Positions 1 through 9,346 of a stretch of 64,000 nt of DNA are shown here, piece after piece. The position numbers and the translations under genes are program-made. The notes under the pieces were generated by a model. It was not told the DNA's origin. It ran no database searches and was given only the letters and a program-made list of their open reading frames with translations. The stretch spans positions 62,001 to 126,000 of the forward strand of contig NZ_SWCI01000008.1 of the NCBI RefSeq assembly GCF_005116715.1, read 5' to 3'. Positions within the stretch are counted from its first letter, which is position 1, and each line of letters opens with the position of its first letter. This stretch comes from Ferrimonas sediminicola (GTDB lineage Bacteria; Pseudomonadota; Gammaproteobacteria; Enterobacterales; Shewanellaceae).

Positions 1-338
1 CTTGATTAAGATTCAGTTAAGCGCCTATTCAATGCAATTTATATCAACTTCCTCTCATGAATTCTGTGACTTGCATCAGCGATTTACATTGCTCTACCCA
101 GAAAGGGGTAAGTGAAAAAATTCACTTGGGCAATAACTTAGTTGCAAAAAGGGGAAATGTGAATGGGGTTTTTCGCCGGTTCAGCCGGGGTTCAGTGAAA
201 TATCTTCGATAGCCCGGCTTCAAGTCTGAAAAACCGAGCTAACAGGCTGAAAAAAGAGGGGGCACAGGTTCAAGTTTGCGCCCTTTTGTCTGTGGTGCTG
301 ACAATTTGAAACAATTTCCTTCCGTTTCCTTGCCGAGA
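1..338. other. intergenic, no gene seen
   Basis: This AT-rich stretch lies at the window edge, downstream of the decaheme cytochrome gene. I see no reading frame with a plausible ribosome-binding site and no clear regulatory signal. It may hold the upstream region of a gene outside the window. Confidence 0.5.
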
Positions 339-366
339 CAAAAAAAAGCGGCCCGTTTGGGCCGCT
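339..366 (-). terminator. rho-independent terminator of the decaheme cytochrome gene
   Basis: A GCGGCCC/GGGCCGC stem with a four-base loop (348-365) is followed on the minus strand by a run of eight T (plus-strand A run 340-347). It sits just past the stop codon of the minus-strand cytochrome gene. Confidence 0.85.
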
Positions 367-387
367 TGGGGTGTTCAGCGGTAGGCC

Positions 388-2649
388 TTAGTGGCTGGAG
401 CCCCAGTTGGAGTGGGCTTCCAGAACCTGGCTGTTGCTGTGGCAGGTGGCGCAGGTCTCTTCGACCTGGGCTGGGTAGCTGCTGGATGGCACACCGATGG
501 TGTTGATGTCACCGTCGTGGTCGATCACGCCGCCCATGGACTTGATATGAGCCACGGTGGAGTCGCTCATGCCATAGGGGGGCAGGTGGCAGCTGACACA
601 GGCGGCGGCCTGTGGGGAGACCAGCAGTTGCTCGTTGGTCGCCGGGTTGAAGCGTCCGCCGTCGGTAGTGCCGAAGGCAACCGGCGCGGCATCGGCTGGG
701 ATCAGGCCCAGTGAGAAGCCATTGTCACCGTGACAGGTCGCACAGTCGGTCTTCTTGAAGAAGCCGCCGATGTAGTGCTTGCTGTGTACGATGTACGCCA
801 GGTTGGAGGAGCCGGCGCCCTTCTTGTCACGAGTGCCGTTGTGACAGGTGGCACAGCCGTCCATGTCATTGGTGTAGCGGTGCTTGATGGCGGTGGTGTG
901 ACAATCCTGACAGGCAGACATCTCGGCATGCTGGATGCGAGGGCTGTCTGCAACGGCGGTGCCGTCCTGGTTGAAGTAGAAGGTGTCACTCACCAGGTAG
1001 GGGGCGGTCTGACCGTCCAGGTTGCCTTCCGCATCGATCACACAGTCTTCACGCTTGCCCTTGCTGCCGAAGCAAACATGAATCTGGCTGCTCAGGGCGA
1101 TGGAGGCACCGGCATCGACCAGTTCCTTCACACTATAAGCTGTATCGGGAATGGTGACTTCGATACGTCCGTCGTCCAACTGGGTGGCATAGCTAGGCTG
1201 ACTACCAACGCCAGGTAGAGCTACGCCGACTTTTTGGTAGTTCACCAGGAAGTCGTCGCTCTTCACGCCGTTCAGCACGATGGCGCTGGTTTTTCCGCCA
1301 TACTTGTAATCGCGCGGGTCGATCTGGCTCAGGGGCACCAGCTCGTCACCGTCCATCACCTTGAAGATGGTGGTGATGGAGGTGCCGTCATCGGCCACGG
1401 AGATCTCATCAAAGATCACCTTCAGCTCGGTGGAGCGGGCATTGGCGTTGGCATCATAGTGTCCCGCCTCGGCGCCTCGTGCAATTTGGCCGTGGCAGGA
1501 GACACAGTTCAGCTTATCTTCCTGGATCTGGTTGTTGTCCGCATCCCAGTGCCAGCTGGGCACACCGTAGACGCTGTTGTGACAATTCAGACAGGTGGCG
1601 CTGTCCAGGTCGGCGGTCCAGGCATCGGCGTTGGCCACAGACTCGTTGGCCTGGTGACAGGTCTGACAGTTGGAGGCGATCTGTGGGTAGAGACCGTCGT
1701 CGGCAAAGTAGGAATGGCTGTGGAACTCGTGGGCAATGCCCTTGATGGAACCATCGTGCTTGCCGATAACGTTGCCGTCGTCATCCTTGGTCTGGTACTC
1801 GTTGAACTCCACGTGACAGAAGGTACAGGAGTCCATCACCGTGTGCTTGCCTGGGTGGTGCATGTTGCCCAGGTTACCGTCGTGGCCGGGTCGGTGGCAG
1901 CTTTCACAGGTCTCGTTGGCGATCACGTGCTTGGGTCGCTCGGCGACGGTGTCGGCGCTGGGCAGCCAGTAGTAGAAACCGGCGGTATTCAGGTAGTCGC
2001 CGTTGGCCAGGTGGATCTCGCCAGCGTTGTCGTCGCGCACCTTGATGGTCAGGTAGACGCCGTGGGTCAGGTCGTTCTTCACCTCGTACAGACCATTGGT
2101 GTTGATGGCCACCTCGTAGGCGGAGCCGTCGGGCTTGGTGCCCTTGGTCACCAGGGTGTAGGTGCCGTCGTTGTTGTCGGTCAGGCAGTCGGTGCAGTTG
2201 ACGTCGCCACGGTAGGAGATGCCGGAGAAGTAGCCGGAGCCTGCGAACAGGGTCTCACCGTTCACTTCGCCCTTGGTCTTGGTGTAGTAGCTCAGCCAGA
2301 TGTCGCGGGGTGAACCCTCGATATCGGTGGAGCCGATCTCATCTTCGCTGCCGATACGGCCCAGGGAGACAGCGGCGATGTCGATGTCCTTCAGGCCGTA
2401 GAGGGCAACGCCGTTGCCGTCGGTCAGAGAGAAGTTGAGGGTCAGGATGCCGGCGTCATCAAAGCTGGCATCGGTGATAGTGCTTACGATAGCGTTGGCG
2501 GAGGTCACCGGCTTGCCGACGGGGCCGGGCTTGCCGTCCTCGCCGTTGGAACCGTCGGATCCGTCGCTGCCGCAGCCGCTGAGGGCCAGGGCGCCCAGGC
2601 CGGCGAAGGCCATGGCACGCCAAAGGGCGTTGGGTTTCATCATCATCAT
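388..2649 (-). CDS. OmcA/MtrC-family decaheme outer-surface cytochrome (lipoprotein)
   Basis: The 753-residue product carries ten CXXCH heme sites in two groups of five, the hallmark of the OmcA/MtrC/MtrF/UndA family. These lipoproteins sit on the outside of the outer membrane and pass electrons to metal oxides or soluble acceptors. The N-terminus has a lipobox ending in Cys26 (LSGC), followed by the short Gly-rich collagen-like stretch seen in this family. A CX9C pair before the second heme group resembles the domain III disulfide of MtrC relatives, and a CX2C pair lies in the first non-heme domain. The start was placed at the first of four consecutive ATG codons because AGGG lies about eight bases upstream; an upstream in-frame extension lacks a signal peptide. 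No MtrA/MtrB partner is present in the window, so its outer-membrane conduit must be encoded elsewhere. The divergent CymA-like gene could feed it electrons. Family call is firm; the specific paralogue is not. Confidence 0.93.
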   Translation of the reverse strand: MMMMKPNALWRAMAFAGLGALALSGCGSDGSDGSNGEDGKPGPVGKPVTSANAIVSTITDASFDDAGILTLNFSLTDGNGVALYGLKDIDIAAVSLGRIGSEDEIGSTDIEGSPRDIWLSYYTKTKGEVNGETLFAGSGYFSGISYRGDVNCTDCLTDNNDGTYTLVTKGTKPDGSAYEVAINTNGLYEVKNDLTHGVYLTIKVRDDNAGEIHLANGDYLNTAGFYYWLPSADTVAERPKHVIANETCESCHRPGHDGNLGNMHHPGKHTVMDSCTFCHVEFNEYQTKDDDGNVIGKHDGSIKGIAHEFHSHSYFADDGLYPQIASNCQTCHQANESVANADAWTADLDSATCLNCHNSVYGVPSWHWDADNNQIQEDKLNCVSCHGQIARGAEAGHYDANANARSTELKVIFDEISVADDGTSITTIFKVMDGDELVPLSQIDPRDYKYGGKTSAIVLNGVKSDDFLVNYQKVGVALPGVGSQPSYATQLDDGRIEVTIPDTAYSVKELVDAGASIALSSQIHVCFGSKGKREDCVIDAEGNLDGQTAPYLVSDTFYFNQDGTAVADSPRIQHAEMSACQDCHTTAIKHRYTNDMDGCATCHNGTRDKKGAGSSNLAYIVHSKHYIGGFFKKTDCATCHGDNGFSLGLIPADAAPVAFGTTDGGRFNPATNEQLLVSPQAAACVSCHLPPYGMSDSTVAHIKSMGGVIDHDGDINTIGVPSSSYPAQVEETCATCHSNSQVLEAHSNWGSSH

Positions 2650-2674
2650 TACTTTTTCCCTGCAATGTTTAGGT

Positions 2675-2715
2675 TGTTCATGCATATACCCCAAACTGGG
2701 TATGCATAATGAACA
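2675..2715. repeat. long imperfect inverted repeat in the decaheme gene leader
   Basis: Arms of about 17 bases (TGTTCATGCATATACCC and its near complement) flank a six-base centre. It lies 26-66 bases upstream of the chosen start codon and could be an operator or an mRNA stem-loop. No protein is assigned to it. Confidence 0.5.
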
Positions 2716-2749
2716 GCACGAAGATAACCCAGACGATGGCCTGTTCATC

Positions 2750-2763
2750 GTGATCAATGTCAA
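2750..2763 (-). promoter_or_regulatory. FNR/EtrA-like site upstream of the decaheme cytochrome gene
   Basis: On the minus strand the sequence reads TTGAC-N4-ATCAC, matching eight of the ten conserved bases of the FNR consensus TTGAT-N4-ATCAA. It lies about 100 bases upstream of the start codon, which would suit anaerobic induction. Candidate only. Confidence 0.35.
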
Positions 2764-3011
2764 CAATTCCAAAAGTTTAAACTTGATATTGCAAAAAAAG
2801 TGAGCCCTGTTCAGTTTGCCGTCAGCAATGTAAAAATAAATTGACACCGAGCGCCGCTCGTTCTGTCTTAAGTATTGATTTAAAAAAATAAAGTGGAACA
2901 ACGGCCGTGCTGGCGACGCGGTCCAAGTTCGAGCGTGAAAAGATGATCGGGATCTCAGCTTGTCGGAGCGGCCGTTTTGCCGTTGAATATTCTGTGAACT
3001 GAGTCATTATG

Positions 3012-3031
3012 TTGCAATTTTACTCACATTA
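3012..3031 (+). promoter_or_regulatory. CRP-like site upstream of the cymA-like gene
   Basis: The downstream half TCACATT fits the CRP half-site well, while the upstream half TTGCAA fits poorly. It lies about 70-85 bases before the start. CRP control of cymA is established in Shewanella; here it is only a candidate. Confidence 0.3.
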
Positions 3032-3098
3032 AACTCTCTCGCCACAGGTTTTGCCGCGGACTATCGGTTTGATGCGGCACATTTTTTGAGGATGAGAG

Positions 3099-3671
3099 AT
3101 GAACAATAACCAGCAGCAATCCGGTTGGTCCAAGCTGTGGAGCCAGCCCAAGTCCAAGTGGCTTCTGGGGATTCCCCTGGGGGCCTTCCTGGCGGTGGCC
3201 CTGGGGGCGGTAGGCACGGTCGGCTTCAACACCGTTCTGCACGCCACCAGCAGCGACGCCTTCTGCGTGAATTGCCACGTACCCTCCTTCGCCGCCGAAG
3301 AGGTGGCCCTGAGCAAGCACGGCACCAGCGTGTCCGGCATGGTGGTCAATTGTGCCGATTGTCACGTCTCCAAGGAGTTCGTGCCCAAGATGATCCGTAA
3401 GATCTCCGCCATGAAGGAGGTTTACCTGGAGCTCAAGGGAGAGATCACCACCAAGGATGAGTTCCTGGCCTATAAGAAAGAGGGCGCCGCCCGCATCATC
3501 GAAGAGATGAAAGCCAACGATTCCCGCGAGTGCCGCAGCTGCCATGACGTAGGGCGGATGAACTTCGACAAGCAGAAGAAGGTGGCTGCCAAGATGCATC
3601 AGAAGATGGACAGCATGGGTAAGACCTGCATCGACTGTCACAAGTATAAGGTGGCCCACAAGAAGCCCTGA
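3099..3671 (+). CDS. NapC/NirT-family tetraheme quinol dehydrogenase, CymA-like
   Basis: The 190-residue protein has a cytoplasmic N-terminal stretch, one membrane anchor (about residues 21-43) and a periplasmic domain with four CXXCH sites at Cys56, Cys85, Cys145 and Cys177. This matches NapC/NirT proteins in order and spacing, and its length is close to Shewanella CymA (187 residues). Such proteins oxidise menaquinol in the inner membrane and hand electrons to periplasmic cytochromes and reductases. The LHATSxDAFC segment before heme 1 is particularly CymA-like. The start is preceded by GAGGATGAGAG. It is divergent from the decaheme cytochrome gene, which suggests a quinol-to-surface route, but no periplasmic partner is adjacent. 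NrfH or a TorC-like role is possible; the family itself is secure. Confidence 0.9.
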   Translation: MNNNQQQSGWSKLWSQPKSKWLLGIPLGAFLAVALGAVGTVGFNTVLHATSSDAFCVNCHVPSFAAEEVALSKHGTSVSGMVVNCADCHVSKEFVPKMIRKISAMKEVYLELKGEITTKDEFLAYKKEGAARIIEEMKANDSRECRSCHDVGRMNFDKQKKVAAKMHQKMDSMGKTCIDCHKYKVAHKKP

Positions 3672-3693
3672 GGCTGCTCCCTAAGCAGTTGAC

Positions 3694-3720
3694 AAAGCCG
3701 GCCGCCGCCGGCTTTTTTTG
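3694..3720 (+). terminator. rho-independent terminator of the cymA-like gene
   Basis: A GC-rich AGCCGGC/GCCGGCT stem is followed by seven T, starting 23 bases after the stop codon. Confidence 0.85.
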
Positions 3721-3871
3721 CGCCTGCAGCTTGGGGGCTCCGAGGTGGCGTCGGTGTCCACCGCAGGCCGCAGCACTCGCCCGTGTGACTCCGGAGTGTG
3801 TCAACGCGGAGGCCAGCGCCCGCAGAGCGGCATATTGTGGTGTCAATGGAGGGCAAGATCGGCTAAGCGGC

Positions 3872-3900
3872 AAAAAGAAAGCCCCCGGATGGGGGCTTTC
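3872..3900 (-). terminator. rho-independent terminator of satP
   Basis: The stem GAAAGCCCCC/GGGGGCTTTC is followed on the minus strand by a T run (plus-strand A run 3872-3876), just past the satP stop codon. The bases between this and the opposing terminator (3721-3871) hold no gene that I can support. Confidence 0.8.
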
Positions 3901-3924
3901 GGCAATGGTCAGGAGAGGTGTCTG

Positions 3925-4527
3925 TTAGGCCAGGGCGGCGCGGCCGGCAGCAGCGCGGCTCTTCCAGTCACCGATGGGCAGCACGGTGCGGCCAAACTCG
4001 GCGTTGATGATGGTGGCCATCGCCAGGTAGAAGGCGGCGCCACCACAGACGATGCCCTCGTAGCCGGCGATGGTGCCAATCAGGGCACTGCCGGTGAAGT
4101 CACGGGCGGCCAGCAGGAAGAACAGCACGGTCAGCGAACCGAAGATGAACTGTTTGACTCGGGGGTAGTTGGCCAGGGTACCGATAAACATGAAGCCGGT
4201 GAACAGGCCCCACAGGCTCAGGTACCAGCCCATGAAGTGATGGGGGCTGGCTGCGACGCCGACACCCATGTTGGGCAGCATGATCAGCGCCACCAGGGTC
4301 AGCCAGAAGGAACCGTAGGCGGTAAAGGCGGTGGTGCCAAAGGTGTTGCCGTTACGGTACTCCATGATGCCGGCAATGATCTGGGCGATACCGCCAAAGA
4401 AGATCCCCATGCCCAGAATCATACCGTCAATGGGAAAGAAGCCGGCGTTGTGGATGTTCAGCAGAATGGTGGTCATGCCGAATCCCATCAGACCCAGTGG
4501 CGCGGGATTTGCGTGAGCGCGGTTCAT
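3925..4527 (-). CDS. satP: acetate/succinate transporter, GPR1/FUN34/YaaH (SatP) family
   Basis: The 200-residue protein is almost entirely hydrophobic with about six membrane segments and begins with the family signature NPAPLGLMGFGMTT near residue 7. SatP proteins are inner-membrane proton-coupled or channel-like carriers for acetate and succinate. The length fits the family (about 190-200 residues). It is monocistronic, with its own terminator, and faces away from feoA. In a respiratory bacterium it could support acetate release or uptake. Substrate specificity cannot be read from sequence alone. Confidence 0.88.
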   Translation of the reverse strand: MNRAHANPAPLGLMGFGMTTILLNIHNAGFFPIDGMILGMGIFFGGIAQIIAGIMEYRNGNTFGTTAFTAYGSFWLTLVALIMLPNMGVGVAASPHHFMGWYLSLWGLFTGFMFIGTLANYPRVKQFIFGSLTVLFFLLAARDFTGSALIGTIAGYEGIVCGGAAFYLAMATIINAEFGRTVLPIGDWKSRAAAGRAALA

Positions 4528-4851
4528 AATTTCACCTAATTTTTGTTAATAAGATGTAGAGTAAACGGTTGAAAGAGCGGGGATTATTGATCGGGTCGCT
4601 GTGGCAGTAATGTGAACGGAATCACATTCAGCCCAGGGGCGACCGGGGAGTAAAAGAACTTTGAACCTCATTTAACTGTTAGTGGCTTGAGTGTGATCCA
4701 GCTCCGCAAAAATCCGCTATCGATCCTCTTAACTCCGGCTCTGGCCCGCATTCCCGGTGACCTCTGTTCAAAGTTGCGAGGAAAACAGGAATAATTTCCA
4801 TTTGAGATAAAAAACGGCGAACTAGGTCAAGGATTTTTGGAAAACCTTGTG
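4528..4851. other. satP/feoA divergent intergenic region
   Basis: This stretch separates two divergent genes and must hold the satP promoter. I saw no convincing -35/-10 pair for satP and no open reading frame of interest. The feoA-proximal end is listed separately. Confidence 0.5.
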
Positions 4852-4881
4852 TATACTTAAGTGCAAATGATATCAATTCCC
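4852..4881 (+). promoter_or_regulatory. feoA promoter region with Fur-like box
   Basis: A TATACT -10-like element (4852-4857) is followed directly by 4863-4881, which matches about 12 of 19 bases of the classical Fur box, including AATGATA in the left arm. A Fur repressor gene is encoded 5 kb downstream. Placement over the start of transcription fits iron repression of feoAB. Confidence 0.5.
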
Positions 4882-4901
4882 ATTTAGAAGCAGGTAGCAG
4901 A

Positions 4902-5132
4902 ATGGTTTTATCAGAGCTGGGTCTAGGACAAAAAGGCAGTGTGGTTCGCCTGGGCGACCAGTCCATGTCACTCTCTCTCAAGCGTCGGCTGATGGCGCTG
5001 GGCTTCACCAGGGGCAGTGAAGTAAAGATGGTTCGCTCTGCGCCTCTGGGTGGCGCGGTCCAGTTGACGGTGCGGGGAGCAAGCCTTTGCCTCAACAACC
5101 GACTGGCTGCACAGATTCACGTAGAGGTGTAA
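4902..5132 (+). CDS. feoA: ferrous iron transport protein A
   Basis: This 76-residue SH3-like protein matches FeoA in length and pattern (GxxGxVVRL ... LKRRLMALGFTRGSEV). FeoA is a small cytoplasmic partner needed for FeoB-dependent ferrous iron uptake. AGGTAG precedes the ATG. It ends three bases before feoB, so the two are translated together. The Fur-like box upstream suggests iron repression. No feoC follows feoB here. Confidence 0.93.
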   Translation: MVLSELGLGQKGSVVRLGDQSMSLSLKRRLMALGFTRGSEVKMVRSAPLGGAVQLTVRGASLCLNNRLAAQIHVEV

Positions 5133-5135
5133 CCA

Positions 5136-7385
5136 ATGTCCAAAGTACTGCGCTGTGTCGCCGTTGGTAACCCCAACTCCGGTAAGTCTACCCTGTTTAA
5201 TGCTCTGACCGGCAACAATGTCTCCGTCGGCAACTGGGCCGGCGTGACCGTCGACAAGAAGGTCGGCAAGCTGACTCTGGCCGATCAGCCGGTCGAGATC
5301 ACCGATCTTCCCGGCCTGTATGACCTCGAAGCCGCCGATGGCGAAGGCTTTATCGATGAGAAGATCAGCCGAGACTACCTGCTGGGACAGGGGATCGACC
5401 TGCTGATCAACGTAGTGGATGTCTCCCAACTGGAACGTAACCTCTACCTGACCACCCAGCTGCGCGAACTGAACGTGCCCATGCTGCTGGTGCTGAACAA
5501 GGGCGACGTCACCGAGCGCCGCGGCGTCCAGGTGGACACCGCCGCCCTGGAGAAGCGCCTGGGTTGTAAAGTGGTGCAGATCAGCGCCAAGAACGAATCT
5601 GGCCCCAAGCTGGTGAAAGAGGCGATGGTCGAGCTGGCCAGCCGTGGTGACACCAGTCAGCCCTTGGCCATTGATCTGGGGGCCGAAGTTGAACAGGCCC
5701 TGGCCGAACTGGGTGGCAGCCGGGCCAGCGCCATCACCCGCCTGCTGGCCCAGGGTGACGACGCCGCCCTGCAGGCCTCCAACAAGCTGGTGGCCCAGGA
5801 CATTACCCCCGCAGAGCACATCGCCGACCGCCGCTACCAGTTCATCGGTGAGCTGGTGAGCGCCGTAGTGTCCAAGCCGTCGGTCATCGATTCCATGACC
5901 GAGAAGCTGGATCACTATGCCCTGAGCCCCATGACCGGGGTACCCATCTTCCTGGGCATGATGTACCTCACCTTCATGTTCGCCATCAACGTTGGCGCCT
6001 CCTTCATCGACTTCTTCGATATCGTGGCCGGTGCCATCTTCGTCGACGGCACCGCCCTGCTGCTGGAGAGCGCCGGCATGCCCGACTGGTTGGGCGCCAT
6101 CCTGGCTGACGGCGTGGGTGCCGGTATCCAGACCGTGGCGACCTTCATTCCGGTAGTGGCCTTCCTCTACATTGCCCTGAGCATCCTTGAAGTGTCCGGC
6201 TACCTGGCCCGGGCCGGTTTCGTCATCGAAGGGGTGATGCAGAGGATTGGCTTGCCCGGCAAGGCGTTCGTTCCGTTGATTGTCGGCTTTGGCTGCAATG
6301 TACCGGCCGTGACCGCGACCCGAGCCCTGGACACCAAGCGTGAACGCATCGTCACCGCCATGATGGCCCCGTTCATGTCCTGTGGTGCCCGTCTGCCGGT
6401 GTACGCCCTGTTTGTGGCGGCGTTCTTCCCCGATAACGGCCAGAACCTGGTGTTTGCCCTCTACCTGATCGGCATCGTGGCCGCCATCCTGACTGGCCTG
6501 CTGCTGCGTCATACCCTGCTGCCCGGCGACGCCAGCCAGGGCTTTATGGAGCTGCCCGACTACGAGATGCCCACCCTGGGGGCCATCGGCCGTCGCACCT
6601 GGCAACGTACCAAGCAGTTTGTGCTGGGAGCCGGTAAGACCATCGTGATCGTCGTGACCATCCTCAGTTTCTTCAACTCCATGGGGACCGATGGCAGCTT
6701 CGGTAACCAGGACTCTGAGAAGTCGGTGCTGTCTGCCGCGGCACAAATTGTGACCCCGGTATTTGATCCCATGGGGGTCAAAGAGGAGAACTGGCCCGCC
6801 ACCGTGGGGGTGATCACCGGTATCTTCGCCAAGGAGGCGGTGGTCGGTACCCTGAACAGCCTCTATAGTCAGGGCGCCGAGGAGGAGGCCGGTGAGTTCA
6901 GCCTGCTGGGCGCCGTCAATGAGGGGCTGGCAACCATCCCTGAGAACCTGTTCGGCATCGCCTGGGACGATCCTTTGAGCCTGAACATCGGTGACGCCAA
7001 AGATGTGGACACCATGGGTGAGGAGTTCGGTTTCGAGGCGGCGACCCTGAAGAACCTGAAGTCCCAGTTCGAAACCGGTGCGGCGGCCTTCGCCTACCTG
7101 CTGTTCATCCTGATGTACACTCCCTGTGCGGCGGTACTGGGCGCCATGGCCGGAGAGTTCGGTGCACGCTGGACCGCCTTCAGCGCCGTTTACACCTTCG
7201 TGGTGGCCTACGCCACCGCCACCCTGTTCTACCAGGCTTCCCGCCTGGCGGTGGAGCCGGGCCACGCCCTGTTCCACATCGGCATCATCCTGGTGTTGCT
7301 GGTGGCCGGAATCACCTATCTGCGCAAACTGGGCAAGCGTTCCCAGATGGGCGTCGGTGACATTCCGGTGGCCATCAAGGAGTGA
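5136..7385 (+). CDS. feoB: ferrous iron transporter FeoB
   Basis: The 749-residue protein has an N-terminal G domain with G1 GNPNSGKST (about residues 11-19), G3 DLPG and G4 NKGD, a helical GDI-like linker, and a C-terminal membrane domain with the paired gate motifs, including GCNVPAVTATRAL. FeoB moves Fe(II) across the inner membrane. Length is typical of gammaproteobacterial FeoB. It forms an feoAB operon and is followed by a terminator. G4 reads NKGD, within the family range. Confidence 0.97.
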   Translation: MSKVLRCVAVGNPNSGKSTLFNALTGNNVSVGNWAGVTVDKKVGKLTLADQPVEITDLPGLYDLEAADGEGFIDEKISRDYLLGQGIDLLINVVDVSQLERNLYLTTQLRELNVPMLLVLNKGDVTERRGVQVDTAALEKRLGCKVVQISAKNESGPKLVKEAMVELASRGDTSQPLAIDLGAEVEQALAELGGSRASAITRLLAQGDDAALQASNKLVAQDITPAEHIADRRYQFIGELVSAVVSKPSVIDSMTEKLDHYALSPMTGVPIFLGMMYLTFMFAINVGASFIDFFDIVAGAIFVDGTALLLESAGMPDWLGAILADGVGAGIQTVATFIPVVAFLYIALSILEVSGYLARAGFVIEGVMQRIGLPGKAFVPLIVGFGCNVPAVTATRALDTKRERIVTAMMAPFMSCGARLPVYALFVAAFFPDNGQNLVFALYLIGIVAAILTGLLLRHTLLPGDASQGFMELPDYEMPTLGAIGRRTWQRTKQFVLGAGKTIVIVVTILSFFNSMGTDGSFGNQDSEKSVLSAAAQIVTPVFDPMGVKEENWPATVGVITGIFAKEAVVGTLNSLYSQGAEEEAGEFSLLGAVNEGLATIPENLFGIAWDDPLSLNIGDAKDVDTMGEEFGFEAATLKNLKSQFETGAAAFAYLLFILMYTPCAAVLGAMAGEFGARWTAFSAVYTFVVAYATATLFYQASRLAVEPGHALFHIGIILVLLVAGITYLRKLGKRSQMGVGDIPVAIKE

Positions 7386-7412
7386 TCTCGCCTCACTCAC
7401 CTTAGATGACGC

Positions 7413-7437
7413 AAGGCAGCCTTCGGGCTGCCTTTTT
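7413..7437 (+). terminator. rho-independent terminator of feoAB
   Basis: An AAGGCAGC/GCTGCCTT stem with a tight loop is followed by a T run 28 bases past the feoB stop codon. Confidence 0.88.
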
Positions 7438-7613
7438 CGTTTTTGACCCGGAGCCCTTGCTGGTCTAAAGAACAGGGGGACGGGGCGGGAGAGTTCCGGT
7501 GAAAAATTCGGGAAAAGTCACCGCCGTATCGACGATTGGGTCTTGCTCCTGTCCCGGTGATAGTGGATCATTACCCGCTTATAAGTTTTTGTTGAAGTGA
7601 GTCGAGGGCAATC

Positions 7614-9287
7614 ATGACCCAGCCGGACAACGAGGTTCGTCCAAGCAACTTTATTCGCAATATCATCGATGCCGATCTGGCGTCAGGCAAGCACGACTCG
7701 GTGCACACCCGGTTCCCGCCTGAGCCCAACGGTTATCTCCATATTGGTCATGCCAAGTCCATCTGCCTGAATTTCGGCATTGCCCAGGATTACCAGGGCA
7801 AGTGTAACCTGCGTTTCGACGATACCAACCCCGAGAAGGAGGATGTCGAATACGTAGAGTCCATCAAGGAAGACGTGCGCTGGCTCGGGTTCCAGTGGGA
7901 CGGTGACATCCACTACTCTTCCGACTACTTCGAACTGCTGTACGGCTTCGCCGTTGAGCTGATTGAGAAGGGTCTGGCCTACGTAGATGAACTCTCCCCT
8001 GAACAGATCCGCGAGTACCGCGGTACCCTGACCGAGCCGGGCAAGCCCAGCCCCTTCCGCGACCGCAGTGTCGAGGAGAACCTGGCGCTGTTTGAGAAGA
8101 TGCGCGCCGGCGAGTTTGAGGAGGGCAGCGTGTGCCTGCGTGCCAAGATCGACATGGCCTCCTCCTTCATGGTGATGCGCGATCCGGTACTGTATCGGGT
8201 GAAGTTCGCCCACCATCACCAGACCGGTGACAAGTGGTGCATCTACCCAATGTACGACTTTACCCACTGCATCTCCGATGCGCTGGAGGGGATCACCCAC
8301 TCCCTGTGCACCCTGGAGTTCCAGGACAACCGTCGCCTGTATGATTGGGTGCTGGAGAACATCAGCATCGAGTGTCAGCCCCACCAGTACGAGTTCAGCC
8401 GCCTGAATCTGGAGTACACGGTGATGTCCAAGCGCAAGCTGAACGCCCTGGTGAACGACAAGCTGGTGGACGGCTGGAACGACCCCCGCATGCCCACCAT
8501 CTCCGGCCTGCGCCGCCGAGGCTACACCCCGGCCTCCATCCGCGAGTTCTGCAAGCGCATTGGTGTGACCAAGCAGGAGAACACCATCGAGATGGGTTCC
8601 CTGGAGTCCTGTATCCGGGACGACCTCAACGTCAACGCCCCTCGGGCGATGGCGGTGCTGGAACCGGTGAAGGTGGTGCTGGAAAACTACCCCGAAGGTC
8701 AGGTGGAAACCCTGAATGTGGCCAACCACCCCTCCGACGAGTCCATGGGCAGTCGCGAAGTGCCCTTCTCCCGGGAGATCTGGATCGAAGCGGAAGATTT
8801 CCGCGAAGAGGCCAACAAAAAGTTCAAGCGCCTGGTGCTGGGCAAGAAGGTGCGTCTGCGCGGTGCCTATGTGGTGATTGCCGAGCGGGTTGAAAAGGAC
8901 GAGCAGGGTAAGGTGACCACCATCTACTGCTCAGTGGATCTGGATACCCTGGGGGTGGATCCGGCCGACGGGGTCAAGCCCAAAGGGGTGATTCACTGGG
9001 TCTCTGCCGAGGTGGGTCTGCCAGCCGAGTTCCGGCTCTATGACCGCCTGTTTACTGTTGAGAACCCCGGCGCCGCCGAGGAGTTCGAAGCGGTGATCAA
9101 CCCGGAGTCCCTGGTGGTGCGCCGCGGTTTCGTCGAGCCCAGCCTGAAGGCCGCCGAAGCGGAACAGGCATTTCAGTTCGAGCGTACCGGTTACTTCTGT
9201 GCCGACAGCGTCGACAGTAAGGCGGATGCCCTGGTGTTTAACCGCACCGTCGGCCTGCGCGATACCTGGGCCAAGATGGGCGGTTAG
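7614..9287 (+). CDS. glnS: glutaminyl-tRNA synthetase
   Basis: This class I aminoacyl-tRNA synthetase of 557 residues charges tRNA-Gln. The HIGH-type motif lies in [15 protein letters not shown] (about residue 37) and the KMSKS-type motif reads VMSKR near residue 270. The catalytic domain is followed by the two beta-barrel anticodon-binding domains typical of GlnRS. Length matches E. coli GlnS (554). It stands alone between terminators and converges on fur. Confidence 0.97.
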   Translation: MTQPDNEVRPSNFIRNIIDADLASGKHDSVHTRFPPEPNGYLHIGHAKSICLNFGIAQDYQGKCNLRFDDTNPEKEDVEYVESIKEDVRWLGFQWDGDIHYSSDYFELLYGFAVELIEKGLAYVDELSPEQIREYRGTLTEPGKPSPFRDRSVEENLALFEKMRAGEFEEGSVCLRAKIDMASSFMVMRDPVLYRVKFAHHHQTGDKWCIYPMYDFTHCISDALEGITHSLCTLEFQDNRRLYDWVLENISIECQPHQYEFSRLNLEYTVMSKRKLNALVNDKLVDGWNDPRMPTISGLRRRGYTPASIREFCKRIGVTKQENTIEMGSLESCIRDDLNVNAPRAMAVLEPVKVVLENYPEGQVETLNVANHPSDESMGSREVPFSREIWIEAEDFREEANKKFKRLVLGKKVRLRGAYVVIAERVEKDEQGKVTTIYCSVDLDTLGVDPADGVKPKGVIHWVSAEVGLPAEFRLYDRLFTVENPGAAEEFEAVINPESLVVRRGFVEPSLKAAEAEQAFQFERTGYFCADSVDSKADALVFNRTVGLRDTWAKMGG

Positions 9288-9300
9288 CCGCCCATCCACG

Positions 9301-9329
9301 AAAAAGCGGAGCCCAGGCTCCGCTTTTTT
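9301..9329. terminator. bidirectional terminator between glnS and fur
   Basis: The stem AAGCGGAGCC/GGCTCCGCTT has an A run on one side and a T run on the other, so it can end transcripts from both converging genes. Confidence 0.88.
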
Positions 9330-9346
9330 ATGCCTGATCGGCTGAC

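Noticed and set aside
1234-2313. A 359-codon frame antisense to the decaheme cytochrome gene
   Set aside because: The opposite strand encodes ten heme motifs and a lipoprotein signal; the antisense product is Val/Gly/His-rich shadow sequence.
4968-7400. An 810-codon open frame antisense to feoB
   Set aside because: It is His/Gln/Gly-rich with no domain, and is the usual by-product of codon bias on the opposite strand of a high-GC gene.
7386-7613. feoC after feoB
   Set aside because: A terminator follows feoB at once and no small winged-helix frame is present before glnS.
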